DNA from: Pseudomonadota bacterium
Lineage (GTDB): Bacteria > Pseudomonadota > Alphaproteobacteria > Rhizobiales > Xanthobacteraceae
Reading direction: 5' to 3'
Length of the DNA stretch: 64,000 nt
NCBI GenBank assembly: GCA_018971625.1
Contig: JAGXAJ010000006.1
Span: 22,153 to 86,152, forward strand
Numbering within the stretch: the first letter of the stretch is position 1; each line of letters begins with the position of its first letter. Made by a program: the position numbers and the translations under genes. The notes beneath the pieces were generated by a model, which saw only the letters and a program-made list of their open reading frames with translations, made no database searches and was not told where the DNA came from. Positions 34,871 to 43,297 of this stretch are shown here, in pieces.

Positions 34871-35494
34871 CTAATCGTCTGATGCCGGTCCGCACCAGCC
34901 CGGCAGATAGACCGCGTCTTTGCTTTTACCCAAAGCGAGCGCCGTCTCGAGCGCCGTGTCGAAATTTTCATCGACGCCCTTGCGGGACATTCTCCGGCGC
35001 AGGAAATCCGCCCACAGGAATTCGCTGAACGGCGTGGTGTCCTTGGCGAAGCCGCCAATGCGACGCAGTTCGCCGGCAAGGCTGCGGAACGGATCGTCCT
35101 TGAGTTTGGTGACCGATTTCGGAAGTTCGTCGAAGTGCCGGCGTTGCCCCTTGGCATCATAGGGATAAACCCAGTGCTTGTTATCCATCACGCCCCAGAA
35201 CGCATCGGGTTCGACCATCGTAAGATCGCCGATCACAGTGATCAGGACGTCCTCGACGCCCTCGTCGTGAAGCGCGCGCGCCAGATGGTGGTGATCGACC
35301 ACATAATGGCTCTTGTCCGGGCCGAGCACCACCGGAATCATGTGCTTGCCGAGGAGCTCGCCTTGCTTCTTCGATTTCTGTTCACGCCACCGTTTGCGCT
35401 TTTCCTTGACCTCCCGCATGCCGACCGTCATCTGGGTTGGACGCAGCGAGAGAATGGCAACGGGCCGAAGGATCGGTTCGCGCGTGTTCGCCAT
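34871..35494 (-). CDS. ParB-like protein (ParBc_2 / putative ParB-like nuclease family)
   Basis: A 207-residue protein. LRPTQMTVGMREVKEKRKRW, IPVVLGPDKSHYVVDHHHLA and VDHHHLARALHDEGVEDVLI match the ParB-like N-terminal fold; the stand-alone family carries no ParB helix-turn-helix. The VVDHHH strand is in the place where ParB binds nucleotide. Not part of a parAB locus, so chromosome segregation is unlikely. It converges on the AhpD-like gene. Confidence 0.82.
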   Translation of the reverse strand: MANTREPILRPVAILSLRPTQMTVGMREVKEKRKRWREQKSKKQGELLGKHMIPVVLGPDKSHYVVDHHHLARALHDEGVEDVLITVIGDLTMVEPDAFWGVMDNKHWVYPYDAKGQRRHFDELPKSVTKLKDDPFRSLAGELRRIGGFAKDTTPFSEFLWADFLRRRMSRKGVDENFDTALETALALGKSKDAVYLPGWCGPASDD

Positions 35495-35553
35495 GACTTG
35501 TGCCCCTTATTATGACAAAGCAAAAATCTCGCTAACAACCAGGCGATTATGTC

Positions 35554-36494
35554 ATGATGGCGCAAGCGATCAAATGCCTTTCCGCCTGGGAGCGCCTCAA
35601 GATTCCTAAGATATTCAAAAACCAAAGCGAGCCGACATCAAAGCCGCGTGTGGTCCGATTGGCGGCCGTGAAATCATCACCGAGGGTCTGTACTTAAGCT
35701 TCTGGACCGACATCAGTCATCGCTGCATGACGGCGTCATGGCCTGCCTTTATCGGCGGCGCGGCCCTCGTGTTCATCGTCTTCAACGCGGTCTTTGCCGC
35801 GTTTTACTGGATCGGAAATCAGCCGATCTCCAGCGTGCCCGACGGCGCTTATATCGACTACCTCTATTTCAGCATCGAGACGCTTTCGACGGCCGGCTAT
35901 GGCGACATGCATCCGCAGACCCACTACGGCCACTTCATCGCTGCAGTCGAGCTTTTCACAGGCATCTTCTCGATGTCATTGATGACGGGGCTGATCTTTG
36001 CCCGCTTCTCGCGGCCGAACGCGCGGCTATTGTTCGCCGACAACCCGGTCATTTCGGACCACGAGGGCAAGCCGACCCTGATGCTTCGTCTGGCCAATGA
36101 GCGGCACAACATCATCAGCAATGCCACCGCCAGGCTTTGGGTGTTCAAGGACAGGGTGAGCATGGAAGGCCGATCGTTCCGGCGCTTCCACGAGTTGGCG
36201 CTGTTACGGAACGAAAGTCCGGCGCTGGCGCTGAGCTGGACGCTGTTCCACATCCTCGATGATGAAAGCCCGCTTTACGGCCTTGACGCCGACGGACTGG
36301 CGGCGGCGAACGTTTCGCTCGTGGTGGTGGTGTCGGGCTATGACGTTGTTGCAGCGCAAACCGTCCATGCCCGAAAATCCTATGATCATCCGGAGATTCG
36401 CTTTGGCCATCGTTATGCCGAAATTCTCGGCACCACGGAGGACGGCCGGCTCAGGGTCGACTACGGCATGTTCCACCAAACCATTGCGGACTAA
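35554..36494 (+). pseudogene. Inward-rectifier-type potassium channel (KirBac), one-base frameshift in the N-terminus
   Basis: The main frame from ATG at 35727 (255 residues) has the outer helix, the filter TLSTAGYGDMHP, the inner helix and a cytoplasmic Kir domain. Upstream, in the same frame and without any start codon, reads REIITEGLYLSFWTDISHRC, the slide helix needed by this family. The likely true N-terminus from ATG at 35554 (MMAQAIKCLSAWERL ... SKPRVVRL) is in the -1 frame. One missing G near 35660 (GG instead of GGG) would explain the break. The filter TAGYG is a variant of TVGYG. Either an inactive gene or a base-call error. Confidence 0.72.
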
Positions 36495-36570
36495 ATCTCG
36501 CTTGCGCACACATCAACATTTTCTGGGCGACACCGCGCGACCGTGCTAACTTAACTAGGGTGTCACGGAA

Positions 36571-36927
36571 TTGACGGCAGTGAAGATCCAGCGGCCCATT
36601 GCATCGGACGAGGAGCATCAGGTGCTCCAGTTTCGACCACGTAACCCGGAGCTCGCGCCGGGTCGGCGGTGGGACCTGAACGCACAGCCCCGCCAAGACA
36701 GTTCCTCGCGCGAGCCCAACGATCTGTCCCGCTATGAGCGGCCAAGAGATGAGCCGGACGATTTCCGCCATCGCATGCTGGCAAACATCGCGGCCTTTGC
36801 GTTTACCGTGGCGCTGACCGCGATCGGAATATGGCTTGCCATGAGCATCGCAGATCTGCGCCGGACTCAGGATTGCGTGCTGATGGGACGGCGCGACTGC
36901 GTTCATATCACAACCCCTGCCAGCTAG
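36571..36927 (+). CDS. Hypothetical protein with one membrane helix
   Basis: A 118-residue protein from TTG at 36571 (AGGGTG ten bases before) or GTG at 36580. The soluble N-terminal 65 residues are polar and Arg/Pro-rich (VLQFRPRNPELAPGRRWDLN); a single helix AFAFTVALTAIGIWLAMSIA follows, then a short tail with two cysteines (QDCVLMGRRDCVHI). The two Cys may form a periplasmic disulphide. No family recognised; the layout is common among Bradyrhizobium hypotheticals. Confidence 0.65.
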   Translation: MTAVKIQRPIASDEEHQVLQFRPRNPELAPGRRWDLNAQPRQDSSSREPNDLSRYERPRDEPDDFRHRMLANIAAFAFTVALTAIGIWLAMSIADLRRTQDCVLMGRRDCVHITTPAS

Positions 36928-37137
36928 CCGTTTTCAGGCCAGACCCCGGGGTTTCTGTCCTCAGCCCAGACCACCGGGCCCGTGCAACCACCACAGTATG
37001 ACCGCCTCCATTGAACTCGGGGCGGGCCTCCGATATACGGGCAGTCGATTCCCGCGGGAGGGATCGGGCAATACGGGGAGCAACGCCCGGCCGCTGCGCC
37101 ATTGTAAAAATTACCATCAATTATCAAAGGCTTAGTA

Positions 37138-37425
37138 ATGTCATCCACATTCGATCAGGTCGCCACGATTATCGCTGAAACTTGCGACATACCGCGCGAC
37201 ACGATCACGCCGGAGAGCCACGCTATCGATGATCTGGGCATCGACAGCCTGGATTTTCTCGACATTGCGTTTGCCATCGACAAGGCGTTCGGAATCAAGC
37301 TGCCGCTGGAAAAGTGGACGCAGGAAGTCAACGACGGCAAAGCCACCACCGAACAGTATTTCGTCCTGAAAAATCTCTGCGCGCGCATCGACGAACTGGT
37401 TGCCGCCAAAAGCGCGGGCGCTTAA
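37138..37425 (+). CDS. acpXL: Acyl carrier protein AcpXL
   Basis: A 95-residue acyl carrier protein dedicated to the 27-hydroxyoctacosanoic (very-long-chain) acid of rhizobial lipid A. The 4'-phosphopantetheine attachment is Ser37 in [12 protein letters not shown]. It is longer than housekeeping AcpP (about 78) with the [20 protein letters not shown] extension typical of AcpXL. It heads a tight plus-strand cluster with dehydratase, two ketosynthases and LpxXL, matching the acpXL cluster known in Rhizobium and Brucella. Confidence 0.93.
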   Translation: MSSTFDQVATIIAETCDIPRDTITPESHAIDDLGIDSLDFLDIAFAIDKAFGIKLPLEKWTQEVNDGKATTEQYFVLKNLCARIDELVAAKSAGA

Positions 37426-37434
37426 TCGCGCGTC

Positions 37435-37908
37435 ATGCATCTTGAATATTTCCAGCTCGTTGACCGCATCGTCGACCTTGATCTCGGCGAACGCACGATC
37501 ACGGTCGAAGCCCAGGTTCCCAAGCAGAACACCATTTTCGAGGGACATTTTCCCGGCTATCCGCTGATGCCCGGTGTGCTCCTGATCGAAGCGATGGCAC
37601 AAAGCTCCGGCTGGTTGCTGATCGCGCTGACGAAATTCGAACGCATGCCGTTCCTGGCTTCGGTCAAGGAAGCCAAAATGCGCAGTTTCGTCACTCCCGG
37701 CGATTTGCTGACGATCAATGTTCGCGTCGTACACGAGGGCTCGGGCTATGCGGTCACCGAAGCCAAGATCCGGGTCAGCGGTGAATTGAGGAGCAACGCC
37801 ACGATCACCTTCGGCGTCATACCGTTCCCAAATCCCGAGTTGCGAGGACACATGGAGGCGATGGCCACGCGTATCGGTTTTCCGCAGCAGGCCGTGAGCC
37901 ATGACTGA
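37435..37908 (+). CDS. fabZXL: FabZ-type 3-hydroxyacyl-ACP dehydratase of the very-long-chain cluster
   Basis: A 157-residue hot-dog-fold protein. The catalytic His is in EGHFPGYPLMPGVLLIEAMA, the FabZ signature; Glu in the same helix completes the dyad. It removes water during elongation of the acyl chain on AcpXL. The start is 10 bp after acpXL and the stop overlaps the next gene by eight bases. Confidence 0.9.
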   Translation: MHLEYFQLVDRIVDLDLGERTITVEAQVPKQNTIFEGHFPGYPLMPGVLLIEAMAQSSGWLLIALTKFERMPFLASVKEAKMRSFVTPGDLLTINVRVVHEGSGYAVTEAKIRVSGELRSNATITFGVIPFPNPELRGHMEAMATRIGFPQQAVSHD

Positions 37909-39109
37909 GACGAAATCTTCCAAGCCGGGATCGACCGAAGTCTGGATCACGGGCATCGGCCTTGCGACCTCGCTCGGCGAGGGGCTGGACACGACCTGGG
38001 ACGCGCTCAGCCAGCGGCGCATCAATGTCGACGAAAAGAATTTCGCACCTTATGTGGTGCATCCCTGGGCGCCGGTCAATTTCGATATCCAGATTCCAAA
38101 AAAGGGCGACCAGCGCCAGATGGAAGCCTGGCAGCGGATCGGTACGTATACCGCCGGGCTGGCGCTGGACTCGGCCGGGATCAAGGGCAACAACGAAATC
38201 CTGGCGCGAATGGACATGATCGTCGCCGCCGGCGGCGGCGAGCGCGATCTGGCGGTCGACACCGCCATCATGCAGGCCGCCGCCAAGAACAATTTCGCGC
38301 CCGGCTTCCTCAACGAACGTCTGATGAGCGATTTGCGGCCGACACTGTTTCTCGCCCAGCTCTCGAATCTGCTCGCCGGAAATATCGCCATCGTTCATGG
38401 GGTGACCGGCTCGTCCCGTACCTTCATGGGCGAGGAAGGCGCGGGCGTCGACGCGGCCCGGATCGCGCTTGCGCGTATCGCCGCCGGCCAGAGCGACATC
38501 GCGCTGATCGGCGGCTCGCATAACTCCGAGCGCAAAGAAATGCTGATGCTCTACCAGTTCGACGATTTCAACCTCAGGGACCACTTCGCGCCGGTCTGGG
38601 CGCGCAGCGGCAAGCCAGGTTTTGCGCTCGGCTCGGTCGGCGCCTTTCTGGTCATGGAATCCAGGGCGCATGCGCAGACCCGGGGTGCCAGGCCTTTTGC
38701 GCGGCTAACCAATGTGGTGGCCGATCAGGCACGCCGCAAAACGCCGGGCGAGGTTACGGCGTCATTGCAATCGCTGTGGTCGAAACTCGGCAAGCTCGAC
38801 GATAACGGCGCCATCATCACCGGCGCGACCGGCGTGGAGCCCGTCACGTCGGAGGAACTGGCGTTTCTGCGACAGCATCCGGATTTCGCGATCAGGGCCA
38901 GCGGCACCGCGTTCGGCCACAACATGGAAGCGCAATTCATTCTGGGGCTGGCGCTTGCGGCACTTTCGATCTCGCGCGGAGCGTTGTTTCCCCCCAACGA
39001 TCCGACCGCGCTGGAGGTTGAAATGTCGAAAGCGCCGAGCCAGATTGTGGTGGCCGGAGCCGGCCACTGGCGCAGCGAAGGCATGGCCTTGGTCGAGGCG
39101 GTCAAGTGA
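37901..39109 (+). CDS. fabF2XL: Ketosynthase-like protein without the catalytic cysteine (FabF2XL)
   Basis: A 402-residue thiolase-fold protein in the position of FabF2XL. Where elongating ketosynthases have TACASG, this one reads GVTGSSRTFMGEEGAG (167-182), so the nucleophilic Cys is absent. The GHNMEAQFILGLALAALSIS segment retains a His. This is the pattern of chain-length factors in type II polyketide synthases: an inactive partner that shapes the pocket of an active ketosynthase. The active partner is encoded 27 bp downstream. Heterodimer formation is inferred. Confidence 0.85.
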   Translation: MTETKSSKPGSTEVWITGIGLATSLGEGLDTTWDALSQRRINVDEKNFAPYVVHPWAPVNFDIQIPKKGDQRQMEAWQRIGTYTAGLALDSAGIKGNNEILARMDMIVAAGGGERDLAVDTAIMQAAAKNNFAPGFLNERLMSDLRPTLFLAQLSNLLAGNIAIVHGVTGSSRTFMGEEGAGVDAARIALARIAAGQSDIALIGGSHNSERKEMLMLYQFDDFNLRDHFAPVWARSGKPGFALGSVGAFLVMESRAHAQTRGARPFARLTNVVADQARRKTPGEVTASLQSLWSKLGKLDDNGAIITGATGVEPVTSEELAFLRQHPDFAIRASGTAFGHNMEAQFILGLALAALSISRGALFPPNDPTALEVEMSKAPSQIVVAGAGHWRSEGMALVEAVK

Positions 39110-39136
39110 GCGCGGCACGAAACCGGCGGGGGACAG

Positions 39137-40414
39137 ATGGCAGCAACCCACGATAAATTTGGCAGGCCGATCGTCGTCGTCACCGGCATGGGCGTAGTCA
39201 CCTCGCTCGGCGCCGGAAAAGCCGACAATTGGGCGAAACTCACCGCCGGCGAATCCGGCATCCGGACAATTACGCGCTTTCCGACTAACGGACTGAAAAC
39301 GTCGATTGCCGGAACGGTCGATTTTCTGAAGGTCGAGCCGTTTTCCTCTCCCGATCTATCGCAAAAGCTGGCCGAGACCGCCGCAGAGGAAGCCATAACG
39401 CAGGCCGCGATCGGCACCAAGGGTGATTTTCCGGGGCCGCTGTTCCTCGCGGTCGCCCCGGTCGAAATCGAATGGCCGAACAGGCTGGAGCTTGGCCGCG
39501 ACACAGGCATCCTCGACTACACTTACGACGACCTTCTCAGAGTTAGCGGCGGTGGAAAATACCGTAGCTATCACCGGCGTTTTCTGTTCGGTTCAGTGTC
39601 GGACCATCTCGCCGAGAATTTCGGCACCAAGGGTTCGCCGATTTCGCTTTCGACGGCGTGCGCTTCCGGCGCCAGCGCGATCCAGCTCGGGGTCGAAGCC
39701 ATTCGCCGCGGCGAATCCGACGCTGCGCTATGCGTAGCGACCGACGGGTCGGTCAATCTGGAAAATTTGATCCGCTTCTCGCTACTGTCGGCGCTGTCGA
39801 TGCGGAACGATGCGCCGCAATCGGCGGCACGGCCATTTTCCAAGAACCGCGATGGTTTTGTCATGGCCGAAGGCGCGGGCGCGCTGGTACTCGAAAGCTA
39901 TGCGGGCGCTAAAGCCCGCGGCGCTGCTATCCTCGGCGTGCTCGCCGGCTGCGGCGAACTCGCAGACTCCTTCCATCGCACACGCTCGAGCCCCGATGGC
40001 AAGCCCATCATCGGGTGCGTGCGCAACGCGCTGTCCGATGCCGGCATCGGCCCCGAGCGGATCGATTACATCAACGCGCACGGCACCGGCACACCGGAAA
40101 ACGACAAGATGGAATATCTCGGCATCTCGTCGGTGTTCGGCGAACAAACCAGCCGCGTTCCAGTCTCCTCCAACAAGTCGATGGTCGGCCACACACTGTC
40201 GGCCGCGGGCGCGGTCGAGGCCGTGTTCTCGTTGCTGACGCTCGAGCACCAGCGGATTCCGCCGACCATCAATTACGACGTCCCCGACCCGGCGATTTCC
40301 TTCGACGTCGTGCCCAACAAGGCGCGCGACGCCCGTGTCACCGCGGTGATGTCGAATTCGTTCGGTTTCGGCGGCCAGAACGCCTCGCTGATCCTGACGC
40401 GCGAGCCGCTCTGA
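39137..40414 (+). CDS. fabF1XL: Beta-ketoacyl-ACP synthase (FabF1XL)
   Basis: A 425-residue elongating ketosynthase. Catalytic Cys175 is in STACASGASAIQLG; the two His are in INAHGTGTPENDKMEY and NKSMVGHTLSAAGAVE, the latter with the conserved Lys. It condenses malonyl-ACP with the growing chain on AcpXL. An insertion of about 20 residues around 110-145 (GRDTGILDYTYDDLLRVSGG) is longer than in FabF and may adapt the pocket to C26-C28 chains. Confidence 0.92.
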   Translation: MAATHDKFGRPIVVVTGMGVVTSLGAGKADNWAKLTAGESGIRTITRFPTNGLKTSIAGTVDFLKVEPFSSPDLSQKLAETAAEEAITQAAIGTKGDFPGPLFLAVAPVEIEWPNRLELGRDTGILDYTYDDLLRVSGGGKYRSYHRRFLFGSVSDHLAENFGTKGSPISLSTACASGASAIQLGVEAIRRGESDAALCVATDGSVNLENLIRFSLLSALSMRNDAPQSAARPFSKNRDGFVMAEGAGALVLESYAGAKARGAAILGVLAGCGELADSFHRTRSSPDGKPIIGCVRNALSDAGIGPERIDYINAHGTGTPENDKMEYLGISSVFGEQTSRVPVSSNKSMVGHTLSAAGAVEAVFSLLTLEHQRIPPTINYDVPDPAISFDVVPNKARDARVTAVMSNSFGFGGQNASLILTREPL

Positions 40415-40445
40415 CCGGCGGCAAGATCATTGTTGGCTGCTTCTG

Positions 40446-41378
40446 ATGCATCCCCTGTTCCTACGCACCCGAGTGCATCTGCGCGACGCAGGCAAATGGC
40501 TTGGTGAGACCGCGGTCGGTGGCTTGACCATCGCGCTCTTGCGCACGACGCGTTATTTCGATCCCATCAAGACGGCAAACCTGTTCGGCCGCATCGCCCG
40601 CCTGATCGGCCCCCTTTTGCCTGAGCAGCGGATCGGCCGCGCCAATTTGACCGCCGCCTTCCCCGAAAAAACGCCGCAGGAGATCGAAACCATCCTTGCC
40701 GGTGTCTGGGACAATCTCGGCCGCGTCGGGGCCGAATTTGCTCACATCGATCACATTTGGGATTACGATCCGGCGCATCCCGAGAAGAGCCGCATCGAGA
40801 TCGCGCCGCGCACGCACGAATTGTTCGCGCGGCTGAAAAACGACGGAAAGCCCGCGCTGGTCTTCGCCAGCCATCTCGGTAATTGGGAGTTTCCGGCGCT
40901 CGCCGGGCCCGCGCATGGCGTGGATTCTGCAGTGCTGTATCGCCGACCCAACAGCGCCGCCGCCGATCGCATCATCAACGAAATGCGCCGGGTCAACATG
41001 GGGGAGCTAATTCCGGCCGGCCGCGAGGCCCCATTCCGGCTTGCCGAGGCACTGGAACGGGGCAAGCATGTCGGCATGCTGGTCGACCAGTATTGGACTG
41101 GCGGCGTCGAGGTGACATTCTTCGGACGCAAGACCAGGGCCAATCCGACGCTGGCGCGGCTGCGGCGGCACGTCGAATGCCCGATCCATGGCGCGCGGAT
41201 CATCCGCTTGCCAGGCAATCGTTTCCGCGCCGAGCTATCCGAAGAAGTGCAGCCGGTACGGGACGCAGCCGGAGAGATCGATATTCAGGGCACGATGCAG
41301 GCGATTACTTCGGTGGTCGAGGACTGGATCCGCGAATATCCGGATCAGTGGCTCTGGCTGCATCGCCGCTGGCGATAG
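40446..41378 (+). CDS. lpxXL: Lipid A very-long-chain acyltransferase LpxXL (LpxL/HtrB family)
   Basis: A 310-residue inner-membrane acyltransferase that transfers the very long acyl chain from AcpXL to lipid A. The active-site motif is His143-x4-Glu148 in ASHLGNWEFP, and DQYWTGGVEVTFFGRKTRAN matches the substrate-binding block. It starts 31 bp after fabF1XL. In Rhizobium the zinc alcohol dehydrogenase gene adh2XL stands between these two; it is absent here. Confidence 0.9.
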   Translation: MHPLFLRTRVHLRDAGKWLGETAVGGLTIALLRTTRYFDPIKTANLFGRIARLIGPLLPEQRIGRANLTAAFPEKTPQEIETILAGVWDNLGRVGAEFAHIDHIWDYDPAHPEKSRIEIAPRTHELFARLKNDGKPALVFASHLGNWEFPALAGPAHGVDSAVLYRRPNSAAADRIINEMRRVNMGELIPAGREAPFRLAEALERGKHVGMLVDQYWTGGVEVTFFGRKTRANPTLARLRRHVECPIHGARIIRLPGNRFRAELSEEVQPVRDAAGEIDIQGTMQAITSVVEDWIREYPDQWLWLHRRWR

Positions 41379-41403
41379 CAACTCTCGCCCAAGAGGCATG
41401 TCG

Positions 41404-42033
41404 TCAAATCTGGACAATCGATGAAAAATCCCAGATGACGTTCGGCGGATTTTCGCCGATGCGGAGGGTCTTGTCGTTGACCAGGTGATGCGGCGGCACC
41501 GGCAGATTATATGGAGCCGGCACACCGCTATAGACCCGGCCGGCAAGATCGTACTTCGAGCCGTGACATGGGCAGAAATATCCGCCCGGCCAGTCTGCGG
41601 TAGGAACGCTAGCACTTGGGTCGGGGTAGAACAACGGAATGCATCCGAGATGCGTGCAGATCCCCACGAGCACCCCGTATTCCGGCTTTATCGAGCGATG
41701 CCAATTGTCGGCATAAGGTGGCTGCTGACGGGTGCTGGAGTCGGCGTCCGACAGCCGGCTCAGCAATTTTGGATCCTGAAGCGTTTTGACTGCGGCCGCC
41801 GTGCGATTGATGATGAATATGGGCCGGGAACGCCAACGCACGACCGCCTGCTGGCCCGGCTGAAGCTTGCCAAGATCAAAATCAACAGGACCACCGGCCG
41901 CCAGGGTCGACGCATCCGGTTCCATCTGATCGACCACCGGGATGGCAACCGCTATCGTACCGACAACGGCTGCAGCACCCGTTGCTGTAAAGAGAAAATC
42001 TCGCCTCGTGCCGGCAGCGGACGTTGTCGACAT
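41404..42033 (-). CDS. Rieske iron-sulfur protein of a cytochrome bc1-type complex
   Basis: A 209-residue protein with a twin-arginine signal/anchor (GTRRDFLFTATGAAAVVGTI) and the Rieske ligands Cys126-Thr-His128-Leu-Gly-Cys131 and Cys154-Pro-Cys156-His157-Gly-Ser. It would pass electrons from ubiquinol to cytochrome c1. ATG at 42033 has AAGGG at good spacing; two earlier starts would add five or six residues. No cytochrome b or c1 gene is adjacent, so it is an orphan, probably a paralogue of the main fbc operon product. Confidence 0.9.
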   Translation of the reverse strand: MSTTSAAGTRRDFLFTATGAAAVVGTIAVAIPVVDQMEPDASTLAAGGPVDFDLGKLQPGQQAVVRWRSRPIFIINRTAAAVKTLQDPKLLSRLSDADSSTRQQPPYADNWHRSIKPEYGVLVGICTHLGCIPLFYPDPSASVPTADWPGGYFCPCHGSKYDLAGRVYSGVPAPYNLPVPPHHLVNDKTLRIGENPPNVIWDFSSIVQI

Positions 42034-42174
42034 CACCAGACCCTTCATCACCCGCCCCGTCGAAGGTAATGAAGCTTCAAGCGGTTTGATCCGATTGTGG
42101 CTTACATACCTTCGTGAGCAGCAAGTTACCAGGCGCTGCCGTTAATCCGGTACTAAAGCCCGCTTCGAATGAAT

Positions 42175-43284
42175 CTATCGTCCGGTCTTCACCCGGGTCC
42201 ACAGCCGGTTGATGATGCGCTGGGTGGCTGGGTCACGGGCCGTGACCACGAACAGCTTCTTCATCGTCGTCTCGTCCGGATAGATGTTCTTGTCGTTGAG
42301 GATTTTCGGATCGATCAGTTTCTGGCTCGCCAGATTGCCGTTGGCGTAGGACAGGAAATCCGAATTCCTGGCCGCAACCTCGGGCCGATAAAGATAATTG
42401 ATCAGCTCGTATGCCTCCGCGACATGGCCGGCGTCGGCCGGAATCGCCAGATTGTCGAAAAACATTTGTGCGCCCTCTTTCGGAATCGCGTAACCGATCT
42501 CGACGCCGGTCTTGGCTTCGGCGGCGCGGCTGCGCGCCTGCATGATGTCGCCCGACCAGCCCACCACAAGGCAAATCTCACCGGTGGCGAGGGCACTCAG
42601 ATATTCCGACGAATGAAACTTGCGAACGTAGGGCCTGATCTTGACGACGAGATCGGCGGCCTTCTCCAGATCTGCGTGCGCGGTGGAATTGGGATCGAGC
42701 CCGAGATAGCTCAGCGCCGCCGGAAAGATATCGTCGGCGGAATCCAGCATGTGGACGCCGCAATCCTTGAACTTGGCGAGATTCTCCGGCTTGAAGATCA
42801 TGTCCCAGCTATCAATCTTCGCGTCGGGCCCGAGGATTTTCTGCACCGCCTTGACGTTGTAGCCGATGCCCGTGGTGCCCCACATATAGTTCACGGCATA
42901 GGTATTGCCGGGATCGTAGGTCGCGAGATGCTCGGTCACCACGGGCCAGGCATTGGCCAGGTTCGGCAGTTTCGATTTGTCGAGTTTCTGGAATATATGC
43001 GCGGTGATCTGGCGCTGGAGGAAATAGGCGGTGGGGACCACGACGTCGTAGCCGGATTTGCCGGCCAATAACCGTGTCTCCAGCGTCTCGTTGGCGTCGA
43101 AAGTGTCGTAAACTACCTTGATGCCGGTTTCCTTGGTAAACTCTTCCAGCACCCCGGGCGCGATATAATTCGACCAGTTGTAGAAATTGACGGTGCGCTG
43201 CTGCGCGTTTGCGGAAAACGCTGCGGCTAGGAAAGTCCAGACGATTGCTGCAACAAATCCAAACTGCCTGCGGGCGCGGCGCAT
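42175..43284 (-). CDS. Polyamine ABC transporter substrate-binding protein (PotD/PotF family)
   Basis: A 369-residue periplasmic protein. The signal peptide RRARRQFGFVAAIVWTFLAA ends near FSANAQQ; VNFYNWSNYIAPGVLEEFTK is the family signature, and WGTTGIGYN and GWSGDIMQA are pocket segments with the aromatic residues that bind spermidine/putrescine. No permease or ATPase genes adjoin. ATG at 43284 with GGGGTGACGAC in front begins the signal. Confidence 0.9.
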   Translation of the reverse strand: MRRARRQFGFVAAIVWTFLAAAFSANAQQRTVNFYNWSNYIAPGVLEEFTKETGIKVVYDTFDANETLETRLLAGKSGYDVVVPTAYFLQRQITAHIFQKLDKSKLPNLANAWPVVTEHLATYDPGNTYAVNYMWGTTGIGYNVKAVQKILGPDAKIDSWDMIFKPENLAKFKDCGVHMLDSADDIFPAALSYLGLDPNSTAHADLEKAADLVVKIRPYVRKFHSSEYLSALATGEICLVVGWSGDIMQARSRAAEAKTGVEIGYAIPKEGAQMFFDNLAIPADAGHVAEAYELINYLYRPEVAARNSDFLSYANGNLASQKLIDPKILNDKNIYPDETTMKKLFVVTARDPATQRIINRLWTRVKTGR

Positions 43285-43297
43285 TGTCGTCACCCCC

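Noticed and set aside
34871..35494. Possible chromosome or plasmid partition locus
   Set aside because: The ParB-like protein stands alone, lacks a helix-turn-helix, and no parA or parS-like site is nearby.
36924..37148. A 74-codon minus-strand frame rich in Cys, Gly and Pro
   Set aside because: It overlaps the start of acpXL, has no ribosome site and resembles no family; likely chance, possibly the tail of a lost secreted protein.
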